A DNA stretch of 48,828 nt, from the NCBI RefSeq assembly GCF_001500025.1, contig NZ_LQIW01000021.1:1-48828 (forward strand), in the 5' to 3' direction. This DNA comes from Mycobacterium sp. IS-1590 (GTDB taxonomy: Bacteria > Actinomycetota > Actinomycetes > Mycobacteriales > Mycobacteriaceae). This document shows positions 25,398-33,559 of the stretch, one piece after another. The number at the start of each line of letters is the position of its first letter. Position 1 is the first letter of the stretch. Under the pieces are notes generated by a model, which was not told the origin of the DNA, ran no database searches, and saw nothing but the letters and a program-made list of their open reading frames with translations. The position numbers and the translations under genes are program-made.

Positions 25398-27206
25398 GTG
25401 GACGCGACACCATTCGGGCACTACCAGCTGCAGGAATTGATCGGCCGCGGCGGTATGGGCGAGGTCTATCGCGCCTACGACACAAAGACCGACCGCATCG
25501 TGGCGCTGAAGGTGTTGCCGCCCAGCATGGCCGCCGACGAGATCTTCCAGCAGCGCTTCCGGCGTGAGTCGCAGGCCGCCGCCGGGCTCAACGACCCGCA
25601 CGTCGTGCCGATCCACGGGTTCGGCGAGATCGACGGCCGTCTCTACCTCGACATGCGCCTCATCGAGGGCCGCAACCTCGGCGCCATCCTCAGCGACGCC
25701 GGTAAACGCCCGCTCGACACCACGCTTGCGGTCAAGATCGTCGAACAGGTGGCGATGGCACTGGACGCCGCGCACGCCAGCGGGCTGATCCACCGCGACA
25801 TCAAACCGTCGAACATCCTGGTCACCGAACGCCAATTCGTGTACCTCATCGACTTCGGGTTGGCCCGCAGCGCAGGAGAGAAGGGTCTGACCACCGCGGG
25901 CAGCACGCTCGGGACCATGGCGTACATGGCCCCCGAACGCTTCGAGGGCAAACCGGTCGACCAGACCGCCGATATCTACGCGCTGGCCTGCGTGCTCTAC
26001 GAGTGTCTGACCGGCGTGCGCCCCTATCCCGCCGACAGCCTCGAGCAGCAGATCGCCGGCCACATGAACAAGGATGTGCCGAAGCCCTCAGCGGTCGATC
26101 CGCGGTTGGCGGCCTTCGACGAGGTCATCGCCAAAGGCATGGCCAAGACGCCGGCCAAGCGCTACCAGAAGGCCGGCGACCTGGCCGACGCCGCACGCCG
26201 AGCGCTCACCGCCCCGGTGCGCACCGCGGGTAGCGGCAGGCATCAGGCGCGACGGGCACCGGCAACGGCACGCGTCACGCGGGTGCCGCGCCGCGCGCTG
26301 GCGGTCGCCGCGTCCGTCGTGCTGGTCGCGGCGCTGGGCACGTTCGGCGTGCTGCAGTGGCGCAGCGGCCAGGACGGCAGCGCCAGACCGGCCAGCATCG
26401 AGGAGACCACGACGCCGCCGCCCGCCGCCGATGGCGCGGTGGCATCCATCGCGGCGACGGTGCCCGAGGACATCCGGTCGACGGGCAAGCTCGTCATCGG
26501 TGTCAACACCCCTTATGCGCCAAACGAATTCAAGGATGCCGACGGTCAGATCGTCGGCTTCGACGTCGATCTGATGAACGCGATCGCCCGGACGCTGGGC
26601 CTGGTTCCCGAATACCGCGAAACCGCGTTCGAGGCGATCCTGCCGTCGGTGCGGGCCGGCGACTTCAACGTCGGCATGTCATCGGTCACCGACACCAAGG
26701 AGCGCGAGGAGTCGGTCGACTTCGTCACCTACTTCCAGGCGGGCACGCTGTGGGCGCAGCGGGCCGGGTCCGCGTTCACCCCGGCCGAGGCATGCGGACT
26801 TCGAATCGGCGTGGCGTACGCGACCCTTCAGGAGACCGAGGAGGTTCCGGCGAAGAGCGAGGAGTGTGTGGCCGCCGGGTCGGCACCCGTCGACAAAGTC
26901 GTCTACGTGACGCAGGACGACCTGACCAAGGCGCTGATCAACGGCGAGGTCGACGTCATGGCCACCGATTCACCGGTCGCGGGGTTCGCGATCAAGACCT
27001 CGGGCGGCGCGCTGGAGGCCGCCGGGGACGTCTTCAACACCGCGCCCTACGGCTGGCCGGTGGCCCAGGGTTCCGGGCTGGCCGAGTCGCTGCGCCAGGC
27101 GTTGGCGCATCTGATCTCCACCGGCGAGTACCGCACCATCGCCCTGATGTGGGGCGTCGAGAAGGGCATGATCTCCACGCCGCAGATCAACGGCGCGACC
27201 CGTTGA
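25398..27206 (+). CDS. Ser/Thr protein kinase fused to amino-acid-binding (SBP_bac_3) domain
   Basis: A 602-residue receptor kinase. Residues 8-270 form a PknE-like Hanks kinase: glycine loop GRGGMG (16-21), ATP Lys38, HRD 132-134, DFG 152-154, APE 178-180, with likely activation-loop threonines at 165-166. One membrane helix spans ~299-320. Residues ~355-595 are a family-3 solute-binding domain outside the cell; it keeps the amino-acid carboxylate Arg436 (DTKERE) and Asp524 (ATDSP). Cys466 and Cys490 could form a disulfide. Known mycobacterial amino-acid sensing by PknG uses separate receptor proteins; here sensor and kinase are one chain. The start is GTG 25398 (family-like) or TTG 25368. 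Confidence 0.92.
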   Translation: MDATPFGHYQLQELIGRGGMGEVYRAYDTKTDRIVALKVLPPSMAADEIFQQRFRRESQAAAGLNDPHVVPIHGFGEIDGRLYLDMRLIEGRNLGAILSDAGKRPLDTTLAVKIVEQVAMALDAAHASGLIHRDIKPSNILVTERQFVYLIDFGLARSAGEKGLTTAGSTLGTMAYMAPERFEGKPVDQTADIYALACVLYECLTGVRPYPADSLEQQIAGHMNKDVPKPSAVDPRLAAFDEVIAKGMAKTPAKRYQKAGDLADAARRALTAPVRTAGSGRHQARRAPATARVTRVPRRALAVAASVVLVAALGTFGVLQWRSGQDGSARPASIEETTTPPPAADGAVASIAATVPEDIRSTGKLVIGVNTPYAPNEFKDADGQIVGFDVDLMNAIARTLGLVPEYRETAFEAILPSVRAGDFNVGMSSVTDTKEREESVDFVTYFQAGTLWAQRAGSAFTPAEACGLRIGVAYATLQETEEVPAKSEECVAAGSAPVDKVVYVTQDDLTKALINGEVDVMATDSPVAGFAIKTSGGALEAAGDVFNTAPYGWPVAQGSGLAESLRQALAHLISTGEYRTIALMWGVEKGMISTPQINGATR

Positions 27207-27349
27207 TCACGCGCTTCCAGCCGCACGTGTAACCTGGAGGCAGCCGTCTCCGGTCAGCAGCCATCTTTTGAACGCGATGGAACTGCGCTTTGACACCGCG
27301 CGCCACCTTCGACATCGGCCGCTGCGGAACGTAACGAAGGACTTGCTAC

Positions 27350-27484
27350 ATGCAGTCGAACGACCTGTTTTCACACCCTCAGAAGCCCGAGTTCGTCTCG
27401 AGCGAAGACCACTCCACCGAACCCGTCACCAATCCGGTGTTCTCCGACCGCCCAGAGCGCGGTCCGTCCACACCCTCGGCGTGA
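27350..27484 (+). CDS. Small coupled ORF, 44 codons
   Basis: ATG 27350 is preceded by CGAAGGA at good spacing and opens a 44-codon frame (MQSNDLFSHPQKPEFVSSED at its start), rich in Ser, Pro and Glu, without membrane segment or signal. Its TGA stop (27482-27484) overlaps the GTG start of the DUF5994 gene as GTGA, so translation of that gene is probably coupled to it. The DUF5994 gene has no ribosome site of its own visible apart from this. I recognise no family. It may be a leader peptide or a small partner protein. Confidence 0.6.
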   Translation: MQSNDLFSHPQKPEFVSSEDHSTEPVTNPVFSDRPERGPSTPSA

Positions 27485-27957
27485 ACGGCCTTACGGGCAC
27501 GCGGCGGCTCGCCCGACCCGTCCGCCTCGTGCTCGCGCGCAAACTCGGCTCCGACATCGACGGCGCCTGGTGGCCGCACACCGGTTCGGTCGCCGGTGAG
27601 CTCCCCGAGCTGATCGAAACCCTGCACAAGACGCTCGGCGAAATCATCGACATTCGGGTGAATTGGGCGGCCACAGAGGGCACCCTGGACTTCAACTCGA
27701 TCCTGTCGAGCACCCGTACCAAGAATTCCGGCCCGCGCCGGCCCCATCGACTGATGGCCGTCGCCGGACGCTCGGCCTCCGTGAAACTCCTTGTGATACC
27801 GCATATGACGACGCCCGCGCTCGGTGCGATGGTCATGCGGTGCGCGGTCGGCAAAGCGAACACCGGCTCACCGGACTGCGAGCAGTGGAGCGAAGCCGCG
27901 GGCACGGTCATCCGGGATGCGCGGTCCGACAGCGTGGCGTGGATGGCCCAGAGCTGA
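27481..27957 (+). CDS. DUF5994 family protein
   Basis: A 158-residue soluble protein of the actinobacterial DUF5994 type. Recognisable parts are the LVLARKLGSDIDGAWWPH core, ELIETLHKTLGEIIDIRVNW and the HRLMAVAGRSASVKLLVIPH strand pair. The open frame continues upstream, but those residues are an out-of-frame reading of the small ORF, so GTG 27481 (MNGLTGTRRLAR) is preferred. It is translationally coupled to the 44-codon ORF by a 4-bp overlap. It is convergent with selD. The function is unknown. Confidence 0.8.
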   Translation: MNGLTGTRRLARPVRLVLARKLGSDIDGAWWPHTGSVAGELPELIETLHKTLGEIIDIRVNWAATEGTLDFNSILSSTRTKNSGPRRPHRLMAVAGRSASVKLLVIPHMTTPALGAMVMRCAVGKANTGSPDCEQWSEAAGTVIRDARSDSVAWMAQS

Positions 27958-27961
27958 CCTT

Positions 27962-28969
27962 TCAGCGCACGACGATCGTGTGCTCGCCACGCGGCACCAG
28001 TTCGCCGATCACCGGCGCGCCCGGAATCTCCCCGGCGATCAGCAGACCACCCGAGGTCTGCGCGTCAGCCAGCAGCAGCGCCTCATCTTCGTCGATGGCG
28101 GTCAGATCGACATGCGGTGACACCCAGTCCAGGTTGCGGCGAGTTCCGCCGCTGACATAGCCCTGCGCCAACGCATCTCGCGCGCCGTCGATGTAGGGCA
28201 CCGCCGCGCTGTCGATCACCGCGGTGACACCGCTGGCGCGGGCGAGTTTGTGCAGGTGGCCGAGTAACCCGAAACCCGTTATGTCGGTGGCGCATTCGAC
28301 ACCGGCGTCGACGGCGGCCCGTGCGGCATCGGCGTTCAGTGTGGTCATGACCGCGATCGCCTCCGGGAACGTCTCACCGGTGTTCTTGTGCCGGCTGTTG
28401 AGCACCCCGACGCCCAGCGGTTTGGTCAGCGTCAGGGGGACACCGGGTTTGCCTGCGTCGTTGCGCAGCAACCGCTTCGGATCGGCGACACCGGTGACGG
28501 CCAACCCGTACTTCGGTTCCGGGTCGTCGACGCTGTGTCCGCCGGCCAAGTGGCAGCCCGCGGCCCGGCACACATCCAGGCCGCCGCGCAGGACCTCGCT
28601 GACCAACTCGAATGGCAGCACGTCGCGCGGCCAGCCCAACAGATTCACCGCGACGACCGGGCGCCCGCCCATCGCGTACACATCCGACAGCGCGTTGGTG
28701 GCCGCGATCCGCCCCCAGTCGTACGGGTCGTCGACCACCGGGGTGAAGAAGTCCGTCGTCGCGATCAGCGCCAGCCCACCGCCTGAACCGACGCCGTCGA
28801 TGCGCACCGCAGCCGCGTCGTCACCGTCGTCGAGGCCCACCAGCAGCTCCCCGACCGGGTCGCGCGGTGCTGCGCCGGTCAGGCCGCGGACCACGTCCTC
28901 CAGCTCGCCGGGCGGGATCTTGCATGCGCAGCCTCCGCCGTGGGCGTACTGGGTCAGTCGGTAGGTCAT
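27962..28969 (-). CDS. selD: Selenide, water dikinase (selenophosphate synthase)
   Basis: A 335-residue enzyme making selenophosphate from selenide and ATP, the selenium donor for Sec-tRNA. The N-terminus reads YRLTQYAHGGGCACK; the first Cys and the Lys correspond to catalytic Cys17 and Lys20 of E. coli SelD. The active-site residue is Cys, not Sec. The Gly-rich C-terminal LADAQTSGGLLIA is also typical. The start is uncertain among ATG 28969 (GGAG upstream), GTG 28981 and ATG 28990; the long frame beyond runs into the tRNA-Sec gene. It is divergent from tRNA-Sec, 51 bp away. Confidence 0.95.
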   Translation of the reverse strand: MTYRLTQYAHGGGCACKIPPGELEDVVRGLTGAAPRDPVGELLVGLDDGDDAAAVRIDGVGSGGGLALIATTDFFTPVVDDPYDWGRIAATNALSDVYAMGGRPVVAVNLLGWPRDVLPFELVSEVLRGGLDVCRAAGCHLAGGHSVDDPEPKYGLAVTGVADPKRLLRNDAGKPGVPLTLTKPLGVGVLNSRHKNTGETFPEAIAVMTTLNADAARAAVDAGVECATDITGFGLLGHLHKLARASGVTAVIDSAAVPYIDGARDALAQGYVSGGTRRNLDWVSPHVDLTAIDEDEALLLADAQTSGGLLIAGEIPGAPVIGELVPRGEHTIVVR

Positions 28970-29020
28970 CTGCTCCGTCACAGCCTCCATGCTGCCTGGC
29001 ATGATCGTGCGGTGGGTCAG

Positions 29021-29115
29021 GGAGGCGTATCCGGTCTGGTGACCGGCGCGGTCTTCAAAATCGCTGAGCGGCAGATTCTGTCGCTGGCGGGTTCGATTCC
29101 CGTCCGCCTCCGCCA
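29021..29115 (+). tRNA. selC: tRNA-Sec (anticodon UCA)
   Basis: A 95-nt selenocysteine tRNA including an encoded CCA. Acceptor GGAGGCG pairs with CGCCTCC, discriminator G. The D stem is the long 6-bp kind (CCGGTC/GACCGG with a 4-nt loop). The anticodon loop CTTCAAA (29053-29059) has TCA at 29055-29057. An 8-bp variable arm (AGCGGCAG/CTGTCGCT) and a T arm with loop TTCGATT follow. Long acceptor region, long D stem and large variable arm are the marks of bacterial tRNA-Sec. It sits among selD, selA and selB. Confidence 0.97.
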
Positions 29116-29128
29116 CCCCTTGCGGTGA

Positions 29129-29650
29129 TCAGCCGTCCCACACAACCAGGCCGTCGTCGCGAACCCGCGCCCCCTCCGACGGCTCGTGCGGCACGAGCCG
29201 ACCGTCGTGCATGAGGTGCATGACCGGCACCGAGAACCGCAACACGGCCACGTCGGCGACGATCCGCCGGTGGCATCGCCACCACACCGACTCGCTGCAC
29301 ATCATCGCGGTGTGTTGGCGCCGCGACTGTTCCACCAGCTCGCCCATGGCGTCGCCGAATTCGTCGGTGCGCGTGTACGCGGCGTAGGCGGCGAACTGCT
29401 TGACCCGCCACCACGGATCCTCGGGTTCGGAGCCCGCGGGCAAGCTTCTGCGCCCGCCCAGTCGCTGCTCCCAGCGGTAGACCACCCCGGCTTCGGGGGC
29501 CCATTCGCTCATGGCGGTCTTCTCGACGTCGGGGTTGTGCCTGCTGTTCGGATAGCGGCGAATGTCGACCAGCGCCTCGACGTCGGCCTCGCCGAGCAGC
29601 CTCGCGAGCTCCGTCTTGTCGAGCGCACCATGTCCCACCGACGTCAACAC
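29129..29650 (-). CDS. DUF488 family protein
   Basis: A 173-residue protein with the DUF488 opening TSVGHGALDKTELARLL, the VDIRRYPNSRH motif and the Cys-Ser/Cys-His segment MMCSESVWWRCHRRIVAD. The function of the family is unknown; a nucleic-acid or redox role has been speculated. ATG 29650 starts directly at the conserved region, as usual. It lies between tRNA-Sec and selA on the opposite strand, 13 bp from the tRNA 3' end. Whether it takes part in selenium metabolism is not indicated by its sequence. Confidence 0.88.
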   Translation of the reverse strand: MLTSVGHGALDKTELARLLGEADVEALVDIRRYPNSRHNPDVEKTAMSEWAPEAGVVYRWEQRLGGRRSLPAGSEPEDPWWRVKQFAAYAAYTRTDEFGDAMGELVEQSRRQHTAMMCSESVWWRCHRRIVADVAVLRFSVPVMHLMHDGRLVPHEPSEGARVRDDGLVVWDG

Positions 29651-29759
29651 ACCATCGGTGTACCCGATCGACGCGGTTGCGCCATGATGGCTTCATGCGA
29701 ATTCGGTGCGTTCTGTTGCGCTGGCCGCAACATCGCGCACCCAGATCACAGGGGCGACG

Positions 29760-31070
29760 GTGACCGATCCGCGACGACGGGTGCCGCGCACCGACGCGCT
29801 GCTCGCCGACCCGCGCCTGGTCCAGGCCTCGCGAATGCTGGGCCGCACGCTCGTGAAAACCGTTGTGGGACAGTCGCAGCAGCGTGCGCGGGACGGTGTG
29901 ATCGGGCCGGAGCAGGTCGCCGACGACGCGGTTGCCTCGTTGCCTCCGAGCGCGGCGACATTGCGGCCGGTGATCAACGCCACCGGCGTTGTCGTGCACA
30001 CCAACCTGGGACGTGCACCGCTGTCCAAGGCGGCGGTCGACGCGGTTGTTACCGCCAGCGGTGCCACCGACGTCGAGTTCGACCTCGAGACCGGGCGCAG
30101 GGCCCGGCGCGGGCGCGGCGCGCTGGCCGCGCTGGCGCATGCTGTCCCGACGGCCGGCGGCGTGCATGTGGTCAACAACAATGCGGCCGCGCTGTTGCTC
30201 ACCGCGATGACGCTGGCGCCCGGCAAGGAGATCGTCGTCAGCCGCGGTGAGCTGATCGAGATCGGCGACGGCTTCCGCCTGCCCGAACTGATGGAGTCGA
30301 CCGGCTCGCGCATCCGCGAGGTCGGCACCACCAACCGCACCCACCTGCGCGATTACGCCGACGCGCTCGGACCCGACACCGGTTTCATCCTCAAGGTGCA
30401 CCCGTCGAATTACTCGGTCACGGGCTTCACCTCGACGGTCGGCGTGCCCGAACTGGCCGAACTCGTCCGGGGCGAGCGAAGCGACGGGAAGAAGGTCGTC
30501 CCCCTCGTCGCCGACATCGGCTCGGGCCTGCTCACCCCGCATCCGCTGCTGCCCGACGAACCCGACGCGAGCACGATGCTGCGCGACGGCGCCGACGTCG
30601 TCACGGCCAGCGGGGACAAACTGCTCGGTGGGCCCCAGGCCGGCCTGCTGTTCGGCGAGGCCGAGCTGATCGAGCGGTTGCGCCGTCATCCCGCCGCGCG
30701 GGCGTTGCGCGTCGACAAGATGACGCTCGCTGCGCTGGAGGCGACGCTGGTCGGCCCGCCACCGCCGGTCATGCAGGCGCTTGACGTCGACGTCGCCGAT
30801 CTGCGGGCCCGCGCGCGGAAGCTGGCCGCTCAGCTCCCGGGAGCCGAGGCCGTCGACTGCACCGCCGCGGTGGGCGGTGGCGGCGCACCCGAGGTCGCAC
30901 TGCCGAGCGCGGCGGTCAGCCTTCCGGAGTCCTACGCCGCGCCGCTGCGGACCGGCACACCCGCGGTGGTCGGCCGGCTGGAGGGCGGTCGGTGCCTGCT
31001 GGACCTGCGCACGGTGGCACCCGGCGACGACAGCCTGCTCGCTCAGGCGGTGCTGGCGTGTACGTCGTAG
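29760..31070 (+). CDS. selA: L-seryl-tRNA(Sec) selenium transferase
   Basis: A 436-residue PLP enzyme converting Ser-tRNA(Sec) to Sec-tRNA(Sec) using selenophosphate. It has the N-terminal tRNA-binding region with LRPVINATGVVVHTNLGRAP, and the PLP lysine Lys287 in TASGDKLLGGPQAG, the family signature. GTG 29760 (MTDPRRRVPRTD) follows AGGGGCGAC; a GTG at 29706 would add 18 unrelated residues. selB starts 13 bp before its stop, so the two are translationally coupled. Confidence 0.96.
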   Translation: MTDPRRRVPRTDALLADPRLVQASRMLGRTLVKTVVGQSQQRARDGVIGPEQVADDAVASLPPSAATLRPVINATGVVVHTNLGRAPLSKAAVDAVVTASGATDVEFDLETGRRARRGRGALAALAHAVPTAGGVHVVNNNAAALLLTAMTLAPGKEIVVSRGELIEIGDGFRLPELMESTGSRIREVGTTNRTHLRDYADALGPDTGFILKVHPSNYSVTGFTSTVGVPELAELVRGERSDGKKVVPLVADIGSGLLTPHPLLPDEPDASTMLRDGADVVTASGDKLLGGPQAGLLFGEAELIERLRRHPAARALRVDKMTLAALEATLVGPPPPVMQALDVDVADLRARARKLAAQLPGAEAVDCTAAVGGGGAPEVALPSAAVSLPESYAAPLRTGTPAVVGRLEGGRCLLDLRTVAPGDDSLLAQAVLACTS

Positions 31071-32758
31071 CGACCGCGGGCCACGTCGACCACGGCAAGT
31101 CCACGCTCGTCGAACGCCTCACCGGGATGTGGCCCGACCGGCTTGTCGAGGAGCAGCGGCGCGGCCTGACCATCGATCTCGGCTTTGCGTGGACCACGCT
31201 CGACGGGCGTGAGGTCGCGTTCGTCGACGTGCCGGGCCACGAGCGGTTCGTCGCGAACATGCTCGCCGGATGTGGGCCGATGCCCCGAGACAGTCCAGTG
31301 GTTTTCGTCGTCGCCGCGACGGAGGGCTGGATGCCCCAGTCTGAGGAACACCTCGACGCGCTGCGGGCGCTCGGCGTCCGGCACCTGCTCGTCGTGATCA
31401 GCAAGGCCGACCTCGCCGACCCCGCGCGTGCGCTGGCGCAGGTCAGAGAGCGGCTCCCCGACGCGCCGGTGGTGCTCGGCACGGATCTGGAAGCCGTTCG
31501 GGCCGCGGTGATTTCACTTGTCGACGCGCTGCCGTCACCCGACCTCGATGCCGATGTGCGGCTGTGGGTGGACCGCTCGTTTACCGTCCGCGGCGCAGGA
31601 ACCGTGGTGACGGGGACGTTGGCGGCGGGCACGTTGCGCGTGGGTGATGAGCTCGAACACGCGGGGCGACGGGTGACGATTCGCGGCCTACAGTCGCTCG
31701 GTCAGGATCGGCGGGAGGTCGGTGCCGTCGCCCGGGTCGCGGTGAACCTGCGCGGTGTCGACCGCCAGCAGATCGGCCGCGGCGACACCATCCGGACGCC
31801 GGGCGCGTGGCTGCAAACCACCGAAATCGACGTTCTGTTAACCGAACCCGGTGAACTACACCGACAATTGGTGCTGCACATCGGATCGGCCGCGGTGCCG
31901 GTGCAGGTGCGACCGCTCGGAGCGGCGGGTGCGCGACTTCGGCTGACGCGTCCGCTGCAGCTGCGAATCGGTGACATCGGGTTGTTGCGTGACGCGGGCG
32001 AGCACCGTATCGCCGCAGGCGTGGAGGTGCTCGACGTGCGGCCGCCCGCGCTGCGGCGTCGCGGTGCGGCCCGCGAGCGTGGCGACGAGTTGGCGACAGG
32101 ACGCGTCCGCCCGCCACCGTGCGCGCACGTAACCGAACTGCGCGCCATGGGTTTTGGCGCAGACGGCACTCGTATCGGGGAGTGGATCGTCGACGACGAC
32201 TGGTGGGCTCAGCGCCGCGAGCAGATGACCACGGCGCTCGACGACTGGACGGCCGGGCACGACATCGCGGCGGGAATGCCACTGGAAACCCTGCGGCAGC
32301 AGTCCGGTCTGCCCGCCGCCGAACTCCTGCTCGCGCTGTTGGACGGTACCGGACTTCAGGTGGCCGACGGAGTGGTGCGACGCCCGGACGCGGAGCTGCC
32401 CGCCCGCGTCGACAAGGCGGTGCGCACGGTGGAGGAGTGGTTGGCGGCCGAGCCGTTTCGAGCGCCGGAGTCCGACGAACTCGCCGACCTGAACCTGGGT
32501 CCGCGGGAACTCGCGGCAGCGATCCGGGCGGGCCGGCTGACCAGGATCGCCGACGGCGTGGTTCTCGGCCCCGATGCCGTCGACCGCGCAGCAGAGATCC
32601 TCGCGACGCTTCCACAACCGTTCACCGTTGCCGAAGCCAAGCGCGCGCTGAACACCACCCGGCGGGTCGCGGTGCCGCTGCTCGAACACCTCGATGCGCG
32701 AAAGCTCACTCGCCGCAGCGCCGACGGCGCCCGAACGGTTCGTCCGCAGCAGCGCTGA
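31058..32758 (+). CDS. selB: Selenocysteine-specific elongation factor
   Basis: A 566-residue GTPase that brings Sec-tRNA to the ribosome at UGA codons marked by a SECIS hairpin. G1 is GHVDHGKST, G3 is DVPGHE and G4 is SKADL (Ser for the usual Asn). Domains II and III follow, and the last ~250 residues contain winged-helix repeats that bind the SECIS RNA (for example PFTVAEAKRALNTTRRVAVPLLEHL). GTG 31058 begins MYVVATAGHVDHGK and overlaps selA by 13 bp. A 17-bp tandem repeat begins at its stop codon. Confidence 0.96.
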   Translation: MYVVATAGHVDHGKSTLVERLTGMWPDRLVEEQRRGLTIDLGFAWTTLDGREVAFVDVPGHERFVANMLAGCGPMPRDSPVVFVVAATEGWMPQSEEHLDALRALGVRHLLVVISKADLADPARALAQVRERLPDAPVVLGTDLEAVRAAVISLVDALPSPDLDADVRLWVDRSFTVRGAGTVVTGTLAAGTLRVGDELEHAGRRVTIRGLQSLGQDRREVGAVARVAVNLRGVDRQQIGRGDTIRTPGAWLQTTEIDVLLTEPGELHRQLVLHIGSAAVPVQVRPLGAAGARLRLTRPLQLRIGDIGLLRDAGEHRIAAGVEVLDVRPPALRRRGAARERGDELATGRVRPPPCAHVTELRAMGFGADGTRIGEWIVDDDWWAQRREQMTTALDDWTAGHDIAAGMPLETLRQQSGLPAAELLLALLDGTGLQVADGVVRRPDAELPARVDKAVRTVEEWLAAEPFRAPESDELADLNLGPRELAAAIRAGRLTRIADGVVLGPDAVDRAAEILATLPQPFTVAEAKRALNTTRRVAVPLLEHLDARKLTRRSADGARTVRPQQR

Positions 32759-32801
32759 ATTCACAGGAGCGCTGAATTCACAGCAGCGCTGAATTCACAA
32801 G
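32751..32801. repeat. 17-bp tandem repeat, three copies, over the selB stop
   Basis: AGCGCTGAATTCACAGG at 32751, AGCGCTGAATTCACAGC at 32768 and AGCGCTGAATTCACAAG at 32785 are nearly identical and contiguous. The first contains the selB stop codon (32756-32758). A looser CTCCACCAGTCTCACCAG-type repetition follows to about 32840. It probably arose by slippage; the copy number may vary. Confidence 0.85.
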
Positions 32802-32873
32802 TCTCATTAGCTCCACGAGCTCCACCAGTCTCACCAGCCTCCGGTGGGTAAGCATCGCAGTTGACCACCTCAG

Positions 32874-32906
32874 AGCGAATCATTCGCTTGGAGCGAATAA
32901 TTCGCT
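32874..32906. promoter_or_regulatory. Two tandem perfect palindromes
   Basis: AGCGAATCATTCGCT (32874-32888) and AGCGAATAATTCGCT (32892-32906) are each a perfect 7-bp inverted repeat around one base. Their centres are 18 bp apart, so they lie close to two helical turns apart. This looks like a double operator for a dimeric repressor. It lies in the 217-bp gap between the 3' ends of selB and the DUF1348 gene, where no promoter is expected. Hairpin formation as a bidirectional transcript end is an alternative. Confidence 0.65.
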
Positions 32907-32975
32907 GATAGCCGGGCAGCATCGAAGGGCTCCCTGCTAGAGGCTGATGAGGCGGCTGTGACTGCGCTCGCCCCG

Positions 32976-33446
32976 TCACAACCCCAATTCGCTCAGACCG
33001 GGATGGTCGGCGGGTCGCGGACCGGAGCGGTCCCAGTGGAACAACCGCTGCGCCTCGGTGATCGCGACGTCGTTGATGCTGGCGTGGCGCGTCTTCATCA
33101 GCCCGTCGGCGGCGAACTCCCAATTCTCGTTGCCGTACGCGCGGAACCACCGGCCCTGGTCATCGTGGTATTCGTAGGCAAACCGGACGGCGATGCGGTC
33201 GCCGCCGTAGGCCCACAGTTCCTTGATCAGTCGGTACTCGAGTTCCTTCTGCCACTTGCCGGTCAGGAACTCGATGATCTGCTCGCGGCCCTGAAGGAAG
33301 GTCGACCGGTTTCGCCACCGGCTGTCCGGTGTATAACCCTTCGCGACGCGCTCGGGATGGCGGGTATTCCAGTTGTCCTCTGCGGCACGCACTTTCGCAA
33401 CAGCAGTGTCATGGGTGAATGGGGGCACCAGCGGCGTCGTGCTCAT
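32976..33446 (-). CDS. DUF1348 (NTF2-like) family protein
   Basis: A 156-residue protein of the DUF1348 group within the NTF2-like/SnoaL cone-fold superfamily. Typical stretches are [54 protein letters not shown] and [11 protein letters not shown]. The family is small, soluble and of unknown function. ATG 33446 follows AGGAAGGAC; upstream codons of the open frame lack similarity. It lies 113 bp downstream of the glycosyltransferase on the same strand. Confidence 0.9.
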   Translation of the reverse strand: MSTTPLVPPFTHDTAVAKVRAAEDNWNTRHPERVAKGYTPDSRWRNRSTFLQGREQIIEFLTGKWQKELEYRLIKELWAYGGDRIAVRFAYEYHDDQGRWFRAYGNENWEFAADGLMKTRHASINDVAITEAQRLFHWDRSGPRPADHPGLSELGL

Positions 33447-33559
33447 CGCATGTCCTTCCTGCGGTCCGTGCTCCGCGTGACGGCGCGAGTACGGTACACC
33501 CCGATCATGAGACTTTAAATACAGAACCGCACGTTCGGCCCCGGTATTCCATCGCGCGG

